A DNA stretch of 64,000 nucleotides, from positions 7,044,473 to 7,108,472 of the forward strand of contig NC_064229.1 of the NCBI RefSeq assembly GCF_023101765.2, written 5' to 3'. This document shows, piece after piece, positions 35,031 to 48,235 of this stretch. Positions within the stretch are counted from its first letter, which is position 1. Every line of letters starts with the position of its first letter. Position numbers and translations under genes: made by a program. The notes under the pieces were generated by a model, which saw only the letters and a program-made list of their open reading frames with translations, had not been told where the DNA came from and did not search any database. The stretch comes from Spodoptera frugiperda. Lineage: Eukaryota; Arthropoda; Insecta; Lepidoptera; Noctuidae.

Positions 35031-35384
35031 TGTGACATGTGATTGTACACTTATTTGTACACGAAGTGTATGATTAATGATCTAGTGATACGGGTAACGG
35101 GATGGGGAAATAATGATTCGAGGATGCTTTAGGCATTTCTTGTGGTGTAAGATTCGTTCTTTTTGTGTGTTGTTTGATCTAGAGTAAGTGATGGATTTGT
35201 GTAAAAAATGGGGGCGAAATTTCTAGTGCATTTGGCGTATGTAATTGTATGTTTCAGTTTCACAGAAACGTAAATAAGTATAATGATCCTAATCTAATAT
35301 GAGATGAGACTACGTGATTTATGTCTTTACGTATTATTCGTTAGTCTATTATATTTAAGTGCGTATGGGATGATAAGTGTGGGA

Positions 35385-35697
35385 GAGCCATGCTTCAGCA
35401 CGAATGGGCCGGCTCGACTGGAGTGATACCACGGCCTCACCGAAAACCGACGTGAAACAACGCTTGCGTTGTCTTTCGTTGTATGAGTGAGGTTAACGGA
35501 GGTCCAATTACCTCCCCCTCCCCTCCCAATCTTCCTAATCCCCGATTCCCCAGCAACCCTTAAATTAAATTCCTAATCCCCAAAAGGTTAGCAACGCACT
35601 TGTAACGTCTCTGGTATTTCAAGTGTTTATAGGCAGCGGCGATTGCTTACCATCAGGTGATACGGATGCTCGTATACCGTGTTCAATAAATAAAAAA
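35385..35697 (+). mobile_element. SINE-like element, GCCGGCAACGCA family, long copy
   Basis: Extends from GAGAGCCATGCTTCAGCACG to an A-rich tail (AATAAATAAAAAATG). It retains the head and the ACGCTTGCGTTGT segment. Confidence 0.8.
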
Positions 35698-37443
35698 TGT
35701 AACCCAGATAAATAGTGTCTTAGAATTACAAAAACATTATGTACGAGCCCGACACCGAATCAATTCTAGAACCAGACAGGTCAACAAGGTAGACAAATAA
35801 GGAAAACACCAATAAAACTCAAACAGATGTAAAATCCGTTGTAAAAAACAAAATAAATCACTTAAACGGTGTTTTAACATCAGCTTTTTACCCTAAATTC
35901 TATAATGGATGTCGTCCAATATAATTTTAAGAATGCTTTAGTGAAAATACCTGGTCGCTTGACGTGGAACAATAAGAGCAAGTCATCTCTCGGCCTAATA
36001 TAAATAGCGAACATTAGATGAACGGGCTTATGTCTGTGTGTACACTGGCTGCCTAAAAATGGGTGCATTTTATTATTTTATGATTTAAAGTGACTAACTT
36101 CTACCACCATAGTTTTATAGTATTTTTAGTACAGATTGTATTTAGTTCAAATAGTTGATTAGCAGACGTATATTGTGGGCTTTGATTGGGAAAACATGAT
36201 AACACTGATTTTACATATCAGACAGCTTTCATTTAAAGATACTGCATAGTTAGTCTTTTTATGTACAGTTATTAAACAGAAGTAAAATAAAAACAACGAA
36301 TTTTTTTATCTAACAACTAAAATCATCTTATTACTCGACTTACAATCATTTAGGTATTTATCAGTCCATATTTTTTAAAACATAAAGAAAATAAAAAAGT
36401 CTGACCAAATTCCATTGGCCGGCAGTGTACAATGCGCTGTCCAATGATTCCGTAATGGCCTTACGCGCATTACGTTATTTTGAGTGGTTTGTACCGAACA
36501 AAAAACGTACCGAGACAATCCGAGGTATGTGCGGAACGCTAAGAAACCGATTTAGTTAAACTATTTGAAGGTTAAGTATATTTCATTAGATGACCATTTC
36601 ATGTTACGTAAAGGTTAAGTTGGAACTAGATCAAAATGTTTAAATAATGCTGCTTAAGAAGTTCGCAGTTGAATTTTGTTCTTACGTAAAAATATTTATA
36701 GTAGTCTTATTACCTAGTAAGATTACCATTTGCCTGCAACTTATTCTTTACGTTTTACGTTCCCCAATGAGATGGACCGATCAGATGACAGACTCATCCT
36801 CTGACCAGAGAGAAAGATCTAGTAAGATACGATGTAACTCTCTAACCTAGTACACTAGTCATTAGGATCAGTCAAACTGAATTTAAAAGCTAGATTGACT
36901 TTAAAAAGATGTCAATCTATCTTTTAAGTGTATTATTGGATACCTATTAATATGATGTCCTATGATTGAATGCAAAACTATCAAAAATATTGTAAAGTAT
37001 GTCTAATTCCCGAAGAAAAGTCATATAAAATATTTTTCTCCTCAATATTGCCATAATGAAATTAAATCTCTTTAATAAATAATATAAATCAATAAAATAC
37101 ATGCAAGTAATTAACTATACGAACGAATATCGTTTGGAAATTATTATTCCTTTGCATTAGCTAATGGTAAGCTGCGGGAATAGTGACAGGTTGTTAGCTT
37201 GCGCCTACGCACGCTGTAACCCATTGCCCTCGGTTGACTCTTGTAACTTAAGCCAGATTATTATATTAAGCCAATGTCCTTACGTATTTGTGTATTGGGA
37301 TTATTGAGTTCTGGATATTTGTGTGTCTTTGAACGTCTTTTAATGTAGTGTTTGGGGTAATTATTTATTAAGGTTTTACTCGATTGTTTGGAAATCCTCG
37401 TGAGTCCTCTTGGAAATTCAAAAAGGAACATTTTCTGATAGTG
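35698..37443. other. intronic, AT-rich, nothing supported
   Basis: A moderately GC patch at about 36410-36540 (GGCCGGCAGTG, TTACGCGCATTACG) and another near 37195-37245 have no family I recognise. Confidence 0.35.
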
Positions 37444-37545
37444 TAGTATCATTATGAGTTTTGAATGATCATCTCCATTAACAGTTTTTCACATTTCTGA
37501 AAGTATAATCATCATGAGTTTTGATCATCTGCATTAACAGGTACA
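37444..37545. repeat. two-unit tandem duplication
   Basis: TCATTATGAGTTTTGA...ATCTCCATTAACAG and TCATCATGAGTTTTGATCAT, then CTGCATTAACAG, form a diverged duplication of about 58 bases. Confidence 0.65.
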
Positions 37546-37639
37546 CAGTCCCGTAGATGAAAGGGTTTGTCGTAATCTGTACGGTTCGCAGTTAAATGTT
37601 TAAAAGGTTCAAGTTCATACGATACCCGAGGGAAGAGTC

Positions 37640-37785
37640 CTGGATCCGGAGCTGCGGACAACGTAACAGGTTACCGGGGATCCGGCCTAAAGCAGAAGAA
37701 AAAAATAACGGGGTGGTTTTTAGTCAGTAAGAGTCTGATTCCAAGTCGGGAGATTTCATTGGATTATTTTCGCCCTTTAAAAAAG
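37640..37785 (+). mobile_element. R1-clade LINE 3' end
   Basis: Begins TGGATCCGGAGCTGCGGACA and ends at the poly(A) end TTTAAAAAAGGG, with an internal deletion where CTCCCTCTCGCC should be. Confidence 0.82.
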
Positions 37786-39699
37786 GGATTAGAGTCGTGG
37801 TCATAAGAACATTCCACTCTGCCGTCAAGTTACGGCTTGCATTAAAAGCCATTGGTGTGATAATTTTAACACGTTTCAGCTGAAATTACTGTTCAAACGA
37901 ATATCTACTAAATACACTACAAAGTTCCAATAGGTATATTTACAAAAGTCGGTTCCAGAACGAATATATTAACAGTAAATGATTATCACATACGTCAGAA
38001 GGAGTGGCTCCCCATGATAACTCACGCTAATGCATCTCACAAATATATTATGGCGACCAAAAATTTTAAAATATATTGTGAAACAACCCGTATGACGAAG
38101 TAAATAAATATTTTAAATTTTAAACACCCGTTATCGTATCGTTAATCTGTCAAATAAGATAAAACTAAATGGTCATAAAATTAATAAAAATGGTTTTATG
38201 GTATTTTTTTATTTATGGATGGTTTTAATGCAAATTTTGTGGTTGCATTTCCATACTTTGATATATGGAAGTAGATGATACATAGATGCATATAATATAT
38301 ATGTAAATGTGGATAATAATAGGTAAAAGAAAACCAATCGATGTAAATATGATTAACATAAATAGTGAGATACTTATAATTTGTGTTCATCCACCATTCG
38401 ATAGAATTTATACATAACTAACAAAGAGTTTTCATTTAAAATGTATACCTACATTGAAACTTCAAATGTTTCACAAATACTGGATAAGCAAATCAATTGA
38501 AGAGTGTTAGATGTCCTTCGATTCTTTTCAAAAACTAATTCAATTAAAGCAAAACTACGTATGAAATTAGTACCTAGTTTTCCGCGAATATGACGTTACA
38601 CTATAAGAAGTTGTCATCGGCAAAATTACAATAATAGTAGCTCTAACTGATGTTAATAATGTCAACGGCTCAATAATATTATTATGAAAGATATTAATTC
38701 ATTTAACACACTTCGTCACTTCGTTTAAATAAAAAAAGTGCCAAAAACTCATTATCAGAAATGACGTATCTATTGCTATTGACATAGAGCTGAAAATAAT
38801 ATGAAATGTAAACATTGTGTACGTCAGCGTATTATGAAATCTTTTCAGGTTACCAGACGCCATTTTTGTAATACGAGTAGCAAGAGTGGTCATTAGGGTG
38901 TGAATTGTGTGATTATTTATTTATTTAAGTCAATATACTAGTTGTTCAGGATTTAAGTATATAAATAAAATAGTCAAGTTAGTGTAAAAATATCTATGGT
39001 GTAAAAGTTCGAATCTATGAATTCACTAAAGCTACTGATAATAATGATGCTACGAGCTAAAGAAAAACTTCACGTCACCAATCAATGTAAATTAAATTAT
39101 TCTCCCCTAACTGTTTTAGTAGTCTTCACCTGCGTGATGATCACGATTTGGGTCACACATGAATGCATGATGTCCATCACCCAATCACAGTATCACGATT
39201 TACAACCGCTTACAAGTACATTCGGTGCGTACGACACGTGGCTCTAATCGGTCGTAAGGACATTGTCTTTACGCAGAAATTTGTACTCAATGTCACGTTT
39301 TTGAAGGTCTATTTTTATTTAACGGTATTTTTTTATTTGGAGGTTTTTCGAGGATCTGTTTCAATAGTTTCCTATATACATTATGAGGTTTCCAAGTTTT
39401 GATATTTTCAGGTTTAATATAGGTATATTTATGTGAACTTAGGTCGAAGATCCATCTTTAAAATAGTACTGTTGTTACAGTCATATGGATCACGATGAGC
39501 AAAAATTAATCACCCATCTTAAACAAACTGGATCGAATTTGGTTCTTGACAGTTCTTGACATACTGATATTGGTAATAAAAGTCAATCTTAATCCAAAGA
39601 TTTTGGACAGATATTGGTTATTAATTTTAGTCACACGTCACAACGAATCTATACGAACAACTTGATTCTATACTGTAATATTTTAAGGGTAAATCTTAC
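37786..39699. other. intronic, AT-rich, next to the start-codon exon
   Basis: Contains a 76-codon plus-strand frame at 39017-39247 with no recognisable features. Nothing else supported. Confidence 0.35.
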
Positions 39700-39710
39700 C
39701 TTGTGAACAT
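39700..39710 (-). CDS. dysf: dysfusion/NPAS4-type factor, first coding segment (start codon)
   Basis: The ATG at 39710-39708 opens the codons Met-Phe-Thr and two bases (AG) of an Arg codon, followed by the donor AAG/GTAAGA. Joined to the bHLH exon, the reading becomes M-F-T-R-F-D-Q-G-K-S-T-K in the correct frame. Upstream in the same frame a TGA occurs within the same exon with no ATG between, so this is the first usable start. Another frame is open through the whole exon (about 43 codons ending in His-Lys), but it would enter the bHLH exon out of frame, so I do not take it as coding. The N-terminus ahead of the basic region is very short, as in NPAS4. Confidence 0.8.
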
Positions 39711-39829
39711 GTTGGCTTGTGGAGTGTGTTGTATAAATCGGCACGCTCTGGTTGGCGTCCCTGGGCGCCGTCACCGTTGTCATCATTGGCGACACGAGGA
39801 CCGCGCCACTGCTCACCGGTATCCCACAC
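39700..39829 (-). other. dysf: dysf exon 2 (mostly 5' UTR, contains start codon)
   Basis: The exon is bounded by a pyrimidine-rich acceptor (TTATTTCTGTTGTCCAG/G) and a consensus donor (AAG/GTAAGA). It is clearly more GC-rich than the flanking intron. Everything upstream of 39710 would be untranslated leader, given the in-frame stop. An upstream exon is required because the exon opens directly at an acceptor site. Confidence 0.75.
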
Positions 39830-40924
39830 CTGGACAACAGAAATAACATAAGAAAAAAATAAAGGAAAAAGTGTAATGTTTAAACTAAAACAGAATGTTT
39901 AAATAGTTAACGGCTGAAGTTATTAACTGATCTTAATTCAAAAGTTTTGGTTCCATTTCGATTTTTGTCCGAAATTCAAGAGGATTAAAGTTTAAAATCG
40001 ATCTGATTCTATAGAAATCGGTTCTTAAAAGGATCGTTCTTTACAAAGTGCGTTCTATATCAAAGTGCGGTTTTGCCTGCAACAAATGTTATTAAATAGT
40101 AATTACAAAAATTTTCTTTCAACTACTCCTACACTATCATAATAGCGATGTGAAATCACTATTTACCTGTAGTAAGAATAGTATTTGGATATATTCGAAA
40201 TTTTTTACATCATGTGTCGTGCAGACAGAAATCAAATACACGTTTTGACTGTTGCCACCAGGTAAAAAGTACTACCATGTACATTATAAAAGTAAATATT
40301 ACACAAGATTTGTACTGAAAGTAAGTACACATACGTAACAAACGTACATACATACAGTTGACGCGTCGAGTCGGGATCGGGAAATTAGAGTAGTATTAAA
40401 AATGGAACTGTACTTTGAATGTCTAAATATGACGTTGGTTTTACGTAATCAGTGTTGACTCATATAAAATATGACATTTATTTTTAAAAATAAACTGTTT
40501 CTGGGATAATTTCTTGAAGTAGTAGCTTAGTCATAATCATGGAAACTAAATTGCCTAGCCACGCCTTCTGGTATATTGTGCGCTCAGATTCAACCAAAAT
40601 ACGCTGTGAAATTCCCAGGTGTTAACGTAGAAGAAATATTAAGTCAAACCTCACTGTTTAGAAGCAGAACTTTGTTGTCAAAATAAACTAATATCTGAAC
40701 AAAATGCTACAGCAAATATCTTACACGTGCTACACTGAAAAAATGCTTCCATATTTTTTATCTAAACCACTCATAAGGAGATTAAAGTATCTACATAACA
40801 ACAACCAAAAAAGGTTAAACGCCTTACTTCTAAATAAGTACACACAGCATCACAGACACACCTGCTCACCAAAGCTAGCTCCCATTCGAGAGATAACCAA
40901 CAAAGTTGACGACTCCTAATAAGG

Positions 40925-41135
40925 AAACGCGGTAGGCCACAATAAAACAAAAAAGGCGCGCTAAACATTTCTCATTAGCGTCCCAACTCTGACTTACGCC
41001 AATCATTGGCAGGCGCCAGAAAACCGACCAGAATGGGCATGGGAGGAGCGCTAATTATTGACAAACGCCAACTTATATGGTATGCCAAACCGATCATAAG
41101 ACACTAAGGACTTATTACCTTTTTCGTCTCAACGA
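40925..41135. promoter_or_regulatory. GC-rich island with back-to-back CCAAT boxes
   Basis: About 1.1 kb upstream of the start-codon exon. It holds the near-perfect palindrome GCCAATCATTGGC (40998-41010), GGCGCGCT, and two further GCGCTAAT/GCCAAC-type words. It could be an enhancer or an alternative dysf promoter; there is no transcript evidence. Confidence 0.3.
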
Positions 41136-43949
41136 ATCAGTGTAAAGTGAGTATTGACTATTATTTACTTATTGACATTATTATGTAGTTTTTTTTCTTC
41201 TTTTTCGTCTATGCATGATTGATTATGTTTTAAATGTCATGTCGTTTTGCGTAAGCTGTGGTTCTGTTGTCTGCGCTGAGGGTTAGGTTCGTAAAGAGCA
41301 GAGGTTAAACCCACATAGCTCGTGTCGATGCATGATTGATTTATTAATGTTGCTAAAGGTATGACATTTTGGAATTGATACTTTGGTGGAATTGTTAACA
41401 GGTGTTTTCGGTTGTCACAAGGTTGAAGCTTAGTGCAGTCGGTCATGAATATGTCTTATGTTTTCGTAAGGTCACCCGCTATATCAAATAAGCACTCTTT
41501 CCAACTTCAGGAAAGGTGTAAAAGATGTCAGTCTGACGTCTCTTCATACCTAATACACAAAAATGGATTAGATATTTTTCTCATTCTCTCGCATCTTTCC
41601 TTGAAAATTTTGTCGACTATATTTTAAATGGAAATCTGACGAAATAACCCATATATTTTAAACAGCATAAACCACATAACGGAAGCAATTCTTGACCCTT
41701 CGTCTAATAACAGCGCACATAATTGTAACAATAGGTACGTTTCCAATTCGCTCTTGGCATTCCATAGTTCATTAGTGACGCAACCAAAGTACCAAGATCA
41801 TATCGAACTGCCCATAAAATACCATACTTGTCATAATCCACAATTATAGGTACGTTATCTTCATAATGCATACCTTTTACGCACATTTTTTCATCGTAAA
41901 CAAATTACAGTTTTCAAAGGCCCAATAATTTTGGTCCGATGTGTACTAAGGACGTTTATTAAGATGATTACATCCACTCTCGGGCGAGTGATTGGACATA
42001 TTTTAGTGTGTAATTTTTCGTGTTATTATTTGATAAAAGCAATGTAATTGGTGCCAGTTAAATGGCTCGTTATGTAGATTTTGATAAACGACCCTTTAAG
42101 ACGTTTTGGGCATTTCATTTTTGTTTTTGTTGCGTTGTGAATTAGGTGTGTTTATAAATCAAATTCGGGGTTATTACCGTATTGATTTATTTTGTAAGTG
42201 CCTTGGTAATGTCATAAAAGTGATCATTTTTATCCAAATAGTATCGTCAAATCTTATAATATTAAAGTACATTACACCCCCGTACCAATCCCATGGGAAA
42301 GTTTATCATTCACAGTAAAAAACATAAAAAGAACGCACACACTACCTACTAAAGAAACAATATGAGAAACTGCAGATTCTGTATCCTAGCCACTTACAAA
42401 TCGAATAAAACAAATACTGATATTCTATTATGGTGATCGTCTGTCCTCTTCTCCCGCGGAAAGACGAAAAGAGAGGGCGTTACTGGTTGAAATGTCGTAG
42501 GTCATTAGGTCCTTACCATGTAGGGCTTCCAATCTGCCAATATGGAAGGCAGCCGTGACTTTTGTATGTGGTTATATTGGGCCTAACAATAGGTTATTGG
42601 GCATAAGATTTAAACTAAATGCGTAGATGACCCGAGCGGTCCCAGATGACTTTGATAGTGCGAGACATTGTCGGAAATTAATTGTTCAGGAGAAAGTTAT
42701 TAAGCTACTTGTTTGTTGAAATGGGATTCTTGTTTTGTATTGGAATGTGTTTGGAAGCATGTGTCCTGGGGTTTACTAATCGTGAATATTCGGTTGATTT
42801 ATTGTCACAAAACTAAATATGTTTGAACTAATATTAAGTTTAACCTTAGAGAGTAAGTAGATTTACTGCAGTAAATCTTTCGTACTTTTAGTATTGTCTT
42901 TAAGGTTATTTGTGATTGAGGATTGGAAGGATTGAGTCTATGTTATCGATTCAAATCCACAGATGTTAAAATCTTAATCATTACACCTTCTTCTAAATGA
43001 CGGTCCATTTTTAACTTTTCCTTATCAAAAAGTAACCGTTTTCTTCTGCTTAAAGTATCATGTTCCAAGTTCACAAACTTTCGACCGGAATGTCTGAGTG
43101 TGACCCCGCTATTGTCTCCAACCCTTTGTTTGCAATTGTAGTTTTAAATGTTTGTTGTCTCACTAATTTTATTTTATACTTGCCACGGGCAAACAGGAGA
43201 GTTTTCAACTGTTGTACAGGAATACGGATATTTAATTGTTGTTTAGCTTTTAATGCTTTTAACAATTCTACTTCTGCGTAACATCCTATATTTATAGAGC
43301 GAATATAAAAACGTTTTTGTTACATCTTTTCATAGACAATTTCTAAACAATTTCGTCCTGAATGATTTTAGGATTTACACATCATTATTACAAAATTAAC
43401 ATTAGAATATTAGCTACGTCCGCGTGATTTCATTTACTGCTTTGCTTGTATTGGTCATCGCGTGAGGTTTTATAGCCTATATAGCCTTCCTAGATAAATG
43501 CACTATCCAACATAAAAATATTTTTTCAATTCGGACCAGTACTCCCAGAGATTAGCGCGTTCAAACAAACAAACTCTCCAGCTTTATACATATATTAAAT
43601 AAAGTATAGACGTATAGATATAGATTTCAGAAAAACATGTCACATTTGACCCAAAACCCAAGTTGAGTGAACTGTCCCTAACCTTACCGGTTAATGAGCA
43701 CACCAAAAATTCATAGTACTGCTACCAAGCAACGTTAGAAAAATTAATAACCGTATAAGAAAATAGAGGTTTGTCATACAAGAGTCGTCCAGAATGTCGA
43801 TTCAAATTATGATAAGGCAGAGTGAATTAGTTCTGGTAGAACATAATGGCTAGCGATTAGGTTATGTTGGCCATCGACGTGTAAAGGTTTGGTGTTTGGA
43901 TGAGGTATTTTGGTTGAGGTTAGTAATATACACAATGGAAAAACAATAA
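41136..43949. other. AT-rich, only a 20-bp palindrome of note
   Basis: AGATTTACTGCAGTAAATCT at 42859-42878 is a perfect palindrome. Overlapping frames on both strands at 43060-43281 show no domain. Confidence 0.4.
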
Positions 43950-44065
43950 CTGCCGTACTCAGAGAGAATGAGTGATTACTTGGATTATCTCTTAGTATTG
44001 ATTTTGTATTGAAAAATTGCTAAGGACTGGGTTAAGTGACCATTAAATGACTCTGAGTACAGCGG
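43950..44065. mobile_element. Harbinger-like MITE, copy 1
   Basis: Ends CTGCCGTACTCAGAG / CTCTGAGTACAGCGG, flanked by the 3-bp duplication TAA (43947-43949, 44066-44068). The body shares AGTGATTACTT, GATTTTGTATTGAAAA and AAGGACTGGGTTAAGTGACC with the other two copies. Confidence 0.88.
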
Positions 44066-45121
44066 TAACAGTTTATCATAAAATAATTCACATTTGAATG
44101 AAGTTAATATTTTCAAAAACAGTTAGTTAAAAATTGCTTCTTTGTTTTCCCAAAGATTAAAAATAATAAATAATTTACAAGGGTAAATTCATTCACAAAA
44201 AAAAATTAAGACTGAGAGCTAAAATGTATTCTGTCATATCCATCAGAAGCTTCTTTTCGTAGCTCATTGTGAAAGTTCATAGAAGCGCATGAGCAGTGAA
44301 TGATGCGTCGTATCTCGGAATGGTCCACAAAATAGCCGCTTTGATAAGCCTGACGAACTATTTTGTTCCGAGTTCCAAACTCGGCATTTCGGGATGATAA
44401 TGTACGTTGTTAGCGTTGTGGAATTGGAGTGAATTTTTATTGTTATTATGGGAAATGGGTTACAAGGAAGTTTTTGGGATAAAAGGTGAAAGATTTACAA
44501 GTGTGGCTCTTAATTGAATCTTTAAAGATCATTTACATTTCATATATGAGGTTTCGGGATTAGAATTCGAATCTGAAAATATATTTATTACTGATTTTAT
44601 CTAATGCACGAACACTGAACTTGTACGAATCGTTTAGCAAACATGACCACTACTGGGAAATAACTGTTGAAGAGTTGCAAAACGTTCATAGTCTTTTTTT
44701 ATATATTGGATAGAATTTAATTAATCCGAGTATATTCCGTATAGTTTACCTATATCTTATATCTGCCAAATGACACATGCCAAATCGAAACACCTTTAAA
44801 ATCCCAACAACAACAAACGTTCACCAAAAAACAAAACAATAAAAAACGTCTCAAAAAAAAAGAAACAAATGAAAAAAAAAAAAACGTTTAAACAAAGACC
44901 ACCTGCGTCCAACCCCAAGTGAAGTAAGTGACTGCTAAGTGATGGTGTTAATTTGGGAGCTACTTAAGGCACACCCTCCAACAAACAGCATCACTTGCTA
45001 ATGTACGTGTTAAGAATTTGGGTACAAATATTTAATTTTGTGAAACAGACCTACTGTATGAGGTTTTGGAGAGGAACGATGCAGGTGTTTTGGGTTATGG
45101 TGTCAAGCTAGGATTGTCTGG

Positions 45122-45208
45122 TTTTTTTTTTTTTTTTGAGGGGGAAAATATCATGGAATTATTGAACTTCTCCCCCTTTGGGTGAGGAGAGAAGGAACTA
45201 AAAACCAC
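45122..45208 (-). mobile_element. R1-clade LINE 3' end, abutting a SINE
   Basis: A run of T followed by GAGGGGGAAAATATCATGGA, ending at AACTAAAAACCACC, where the next element begins without a spacer. Confidence 0.75.
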
Positions 45209-45458
45209 CGGAGTGATACCACGGCCTCACAGAAAACCGTCGTGAAACAATGCTTGCATTGTGTGAGTGAGGTTACTAGAGTCCCCTTCCCAATCTTCCT
45301 AATCCACGAATCCCCAACAACCCTTAAATTTCTAACCCCCAAAAGGCCGGCAACGCACTTGTAACGCCTCTGGTGTTTCGGGTGTCCACGAGCGGAGATT
45401 GCTTACTATCGACTATAGGTCAGCCGTCTGCTCGTTTTCTGGCTTATACCATAAAAAA
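45209..45458 (+). mobile_element. SINE-like element, GCCGGCAACGCA family
   Basis: Begins within the family at GGAGTGATACCACGGCCTCA and ends CTTATACCATAAAAAATA. The head is missing. Confidence 0.8.
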
Positions 45459-46384
45459 TATACATCCAAAGTAAATGAACATTATGTAGAGTATCCATAG
45501 GTATCACGGTATTTGAGTAGGTATCTACAGGATAATAGTTGAAAAAAAAAACATTTATAAAGGTAACGAATTCTAAGAAGAAACCCATCTTATTCACTGT
45601 ACTTACTTTGAAATCATAAAAAGGAAAATAGAACTACATAGTTTTGGTACAAGAAAATACCAGATTAGGTAAAGAGTACATACATACAATTACTAAGAAT
45701 CTTAGACGCGTCAAAACAATTCGAAAACATAACTGCAAATGCCATTACAGAAGTCAGAAACAAATAAACGATTAGTGTTTTTTTTTTAATATTACAAGAA
45801 TCTTACTCATTGCAGGCAAAGGTGAGTAAGCGTACATCCTATACGAAAACGAATCCTGTTCCTTCATATTATTTCCCATGCACAGATTATATATGCGGCG
45901 ATGATCTAACCTTCGATCAAGATTACAACCTCATTGGTATTAAATACTGTTAATTATAGCGATTACTCATAATTACTTATAAACAAGTAGCTACAACATT
46001 TTTTTTTTCGATCAATGAAATAAAATAATTTTGAATAGTGCCCGGTTTTTAATTGATCTGAGAAATTGTGAGAATTTGTGTGGTTTTTGAAGTGCAGTAG
46101 TTGTTTCTGACGTCATTATTTTAATGAACTTTTTGTAATGTTTATGCAAATGCATGTATTATTAGGGCGGTATGAAATGAAACATTGTTGTATTGATCCG
46201 AGCATATCATTATTGTGCGGTATGAGCTGTATGGTTTCTCTCATATTTCTTTCAACGATCATTTACCAATGCAACTTGGTATGTAATTATTACAAAAATA
46301 GCTACTGACGTTCGATAGGCCGTCTCATTGTGATGCATCTGAGAAAAGAAATCACATGGTTGCAATGTAACAAAAAAAAAGTAA

Positions 46385-46680
46385 AATAAAAAAGTAAACG
46401 AGATGCGCCCGCGTACGCCAAGATCTCGGTCAGGCAGGAGCCAAGTTCTTTTGTTTCGAACCTCGAATCAGCCTGTGTCTCGAATCTAGATGCTGTTTTC
46501 GAATTGTTTTTTCTTTTTCCCCCTATGGCTTTTTCTTTATTGTCTCAGTGCTGGCTGACTAAAAAAAAAGTAAAAATCCGGTGGCTTATGGCTCTCCATT
46601 GATATGCGACGTTCGAATTGAAATTTAAATATTTGCTCGCATCCGCGACGGGCTTCATCTTGGGTATTTTGTTTTTAAAA
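46385..46680. other. moderately GC-rich island, unexplained
   Basis: GATGCGCCCGCGTACGCC, TCGAACCTCGAATCAG and CATCCGCGACGGGCTTCATC stand out from flanking AT-rich sequence. No repeat or exon recognised. It lies between the two candidate 5' UTR exons. Confidence 0.25.
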
Positions 46681-47413
46681 AGATCTTTGTGTTTCCATCT
46701 TAATATTTTATTATGTTATTCAAGAAATACCGCGAGTACGCATCTGTGTTTTTTCTTTGTTGAAATATTTTTGTTTACTGATCGTCGCCTTCAATAAATT
46801 GATGGCAAATACTGTATTTTTTCTGTCCTTTCTTTGTTTTAAGTTATTAGTGTATTGTTCTAAAGTTTTAGGTTTATCATTTAGTCACAGTTCTGGGTGA
46901 AAAGGAACATATTAAGTCCAAAGGCTTTAGACTAGACTATAGTTTCATCCATTGTATCTACTTGTGTTTTAATTTAAATAATTGTATGTTGGAAATGGAT
47001 ACTGCATTTAACCAACTGTTATTCCTAATATTAATAAAAACACTACATAAGTATAAAAACCAAAATATGATCTAGATTAAAGAAAATGTACTTAATTGTG
47101 TTTCACGGAACGGAGGTCAGGGAGCAGTCTCGGTTTTTATTCGTGGCGTTCCGATGAGTGACCAAACTATGGTCGTTTTTTAATTGAACTATAACGTTGT
47201 ACCTAAAACGCGGAGATAATTGTATATAAAAATACTGGACGTGCTTCGGTTAAGTATGATTTATGATTTTTTGTTATGTGATAAAATTATTATTTTTGTT
47301 GGATGAGTTTTTATAAGGGTATCTAGAGATTTAAGCCTCGAATAGAAATTTAAAAATCGATAAATTTTATTAAAATTAGAATTCATTAGATTTCAAAGAC
47401 CTTTTATCATTAG

Positions 47414-47596
47414 GTTTTTTGAGGGGGGAAATCATTCAATGACTTCTCTCGCCTGGGGCGAGGCGAGAGGAAGTGTTCTGACACTCTTCTCATACAAGAC
47501 TCTGCTCTTACTGACTAAAAACCACCCCGTTCCTACTCCTGCTTTTCGAGCCGGAGCCCCGGTAACCCGCTAGGCAGTCCGCAACTCCGGGTCGGC
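47414..47596 (-). mobile_element. R1-clade LINE 3' end with target duplication
   Basis: Minus-strand copy with a short local duplication of its ACTCTTCTCATACAAGACTC region. It is bounded by TTTATCA(T/C)TAG at 47403-47413 and 47597-47607. Confidence 0.88.
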
Positions 47597-48114
47597 TTTA
47601 TCACTAGATAAGCGTTAAATAAGTAACTAATTGGTTATTAACTGTAACTATTTATCTCCTAGACAAATGGTATTTTAATACTAGTCAAACGAGTCTATGG
47701 AAGAGTCAATGTATCGGTTTGACATATTGTAAAGCTTTGTCTTAATTTGTCGAATGTCAGTGTCAATCCCAAACCGTCTAGCGTATAAATGTCATTCGTC
47801 TAGAATGCAGAGGTTGAGATACAAAGAGAAATCCTCTTCACACAACACTTAGAGTTATTCCATTGCAACTATAGAATTTAAATATAGAATTTTATTTATT
47901 TCTCACTCGCTGTCCATGGCAAACAGACTAATATTAATGACAAGAGTAGTAGAAAACTGAGTTTATAACAAGAAGACACTTATACACTTTTAAAGAGTAA
48001 TAAACATAATATTTATACATATAGCGACCAGATTGGCAATATATTAAAGAAGAGCCACATTAAAAATACCCCAAACCGACGAACATGCATGAAAAGACTG
48101 ATGATTGTTAATGA

Positions 48115-48235
48115 AGCGAAAGAGGAAAGAATGTGAGATTCGTAGCAATTGGCGTTCCATTGGCTCTACTGACTTCCAAGGGAGACAGGCGTGAGGTTAT
48201 GTATACGTATGTTATGTATGTATGTAATATTTCAT
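48115..48235 (+). mobile_element. SINE 3' end with ATGT tail
   Basis: GAGATTCGTAGCAATTGGCG followed by GGGAGACAGGCGTGAGGTTA and a (TATG)n tail resembles a moth tRNA-SINE related to family D, whose end has CTACCCCTTCGGGGATAAAA and GGCGTGACGTT. From memory, moderately sure. Confidence 0.5.

Larger units (their letters stand above)
13699..39699 (-). other. dysf intron between start-codon exon and bHLH exon
   Basis: A 26,001-base intron bounded by GTAAGA and TTTCAG. It carries most of the transposable elements listed here, including the nested LINE and the piggyBac-like element. No other exon with both good splice sites and a conserved reading was found inside it, although a small non-coding or alternative exon could be missed. 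Confidence 0.65.

Noticed and set aside
39017..39402. Overlapping plus-strand frames at 39017-39247 and 39163-39402 as a small membrane protein gene
   Set aside because: Hydrophobic stretch only, lying within the dysf intron with no promoter or splice evidence.
39649..39849. Open frame across the start-codon exon as the coding frame of dysf
   Set aside because: It would enter the bHLH exon in the wrong phase; the alternative frame with ATG at 39710 joins correctly and has an upstream in-frame stop.
43060..43281. Frames on both strands as a small gene
   Set aside because: Opposite-strand open frames over the same bases without any domain are most likely chance.
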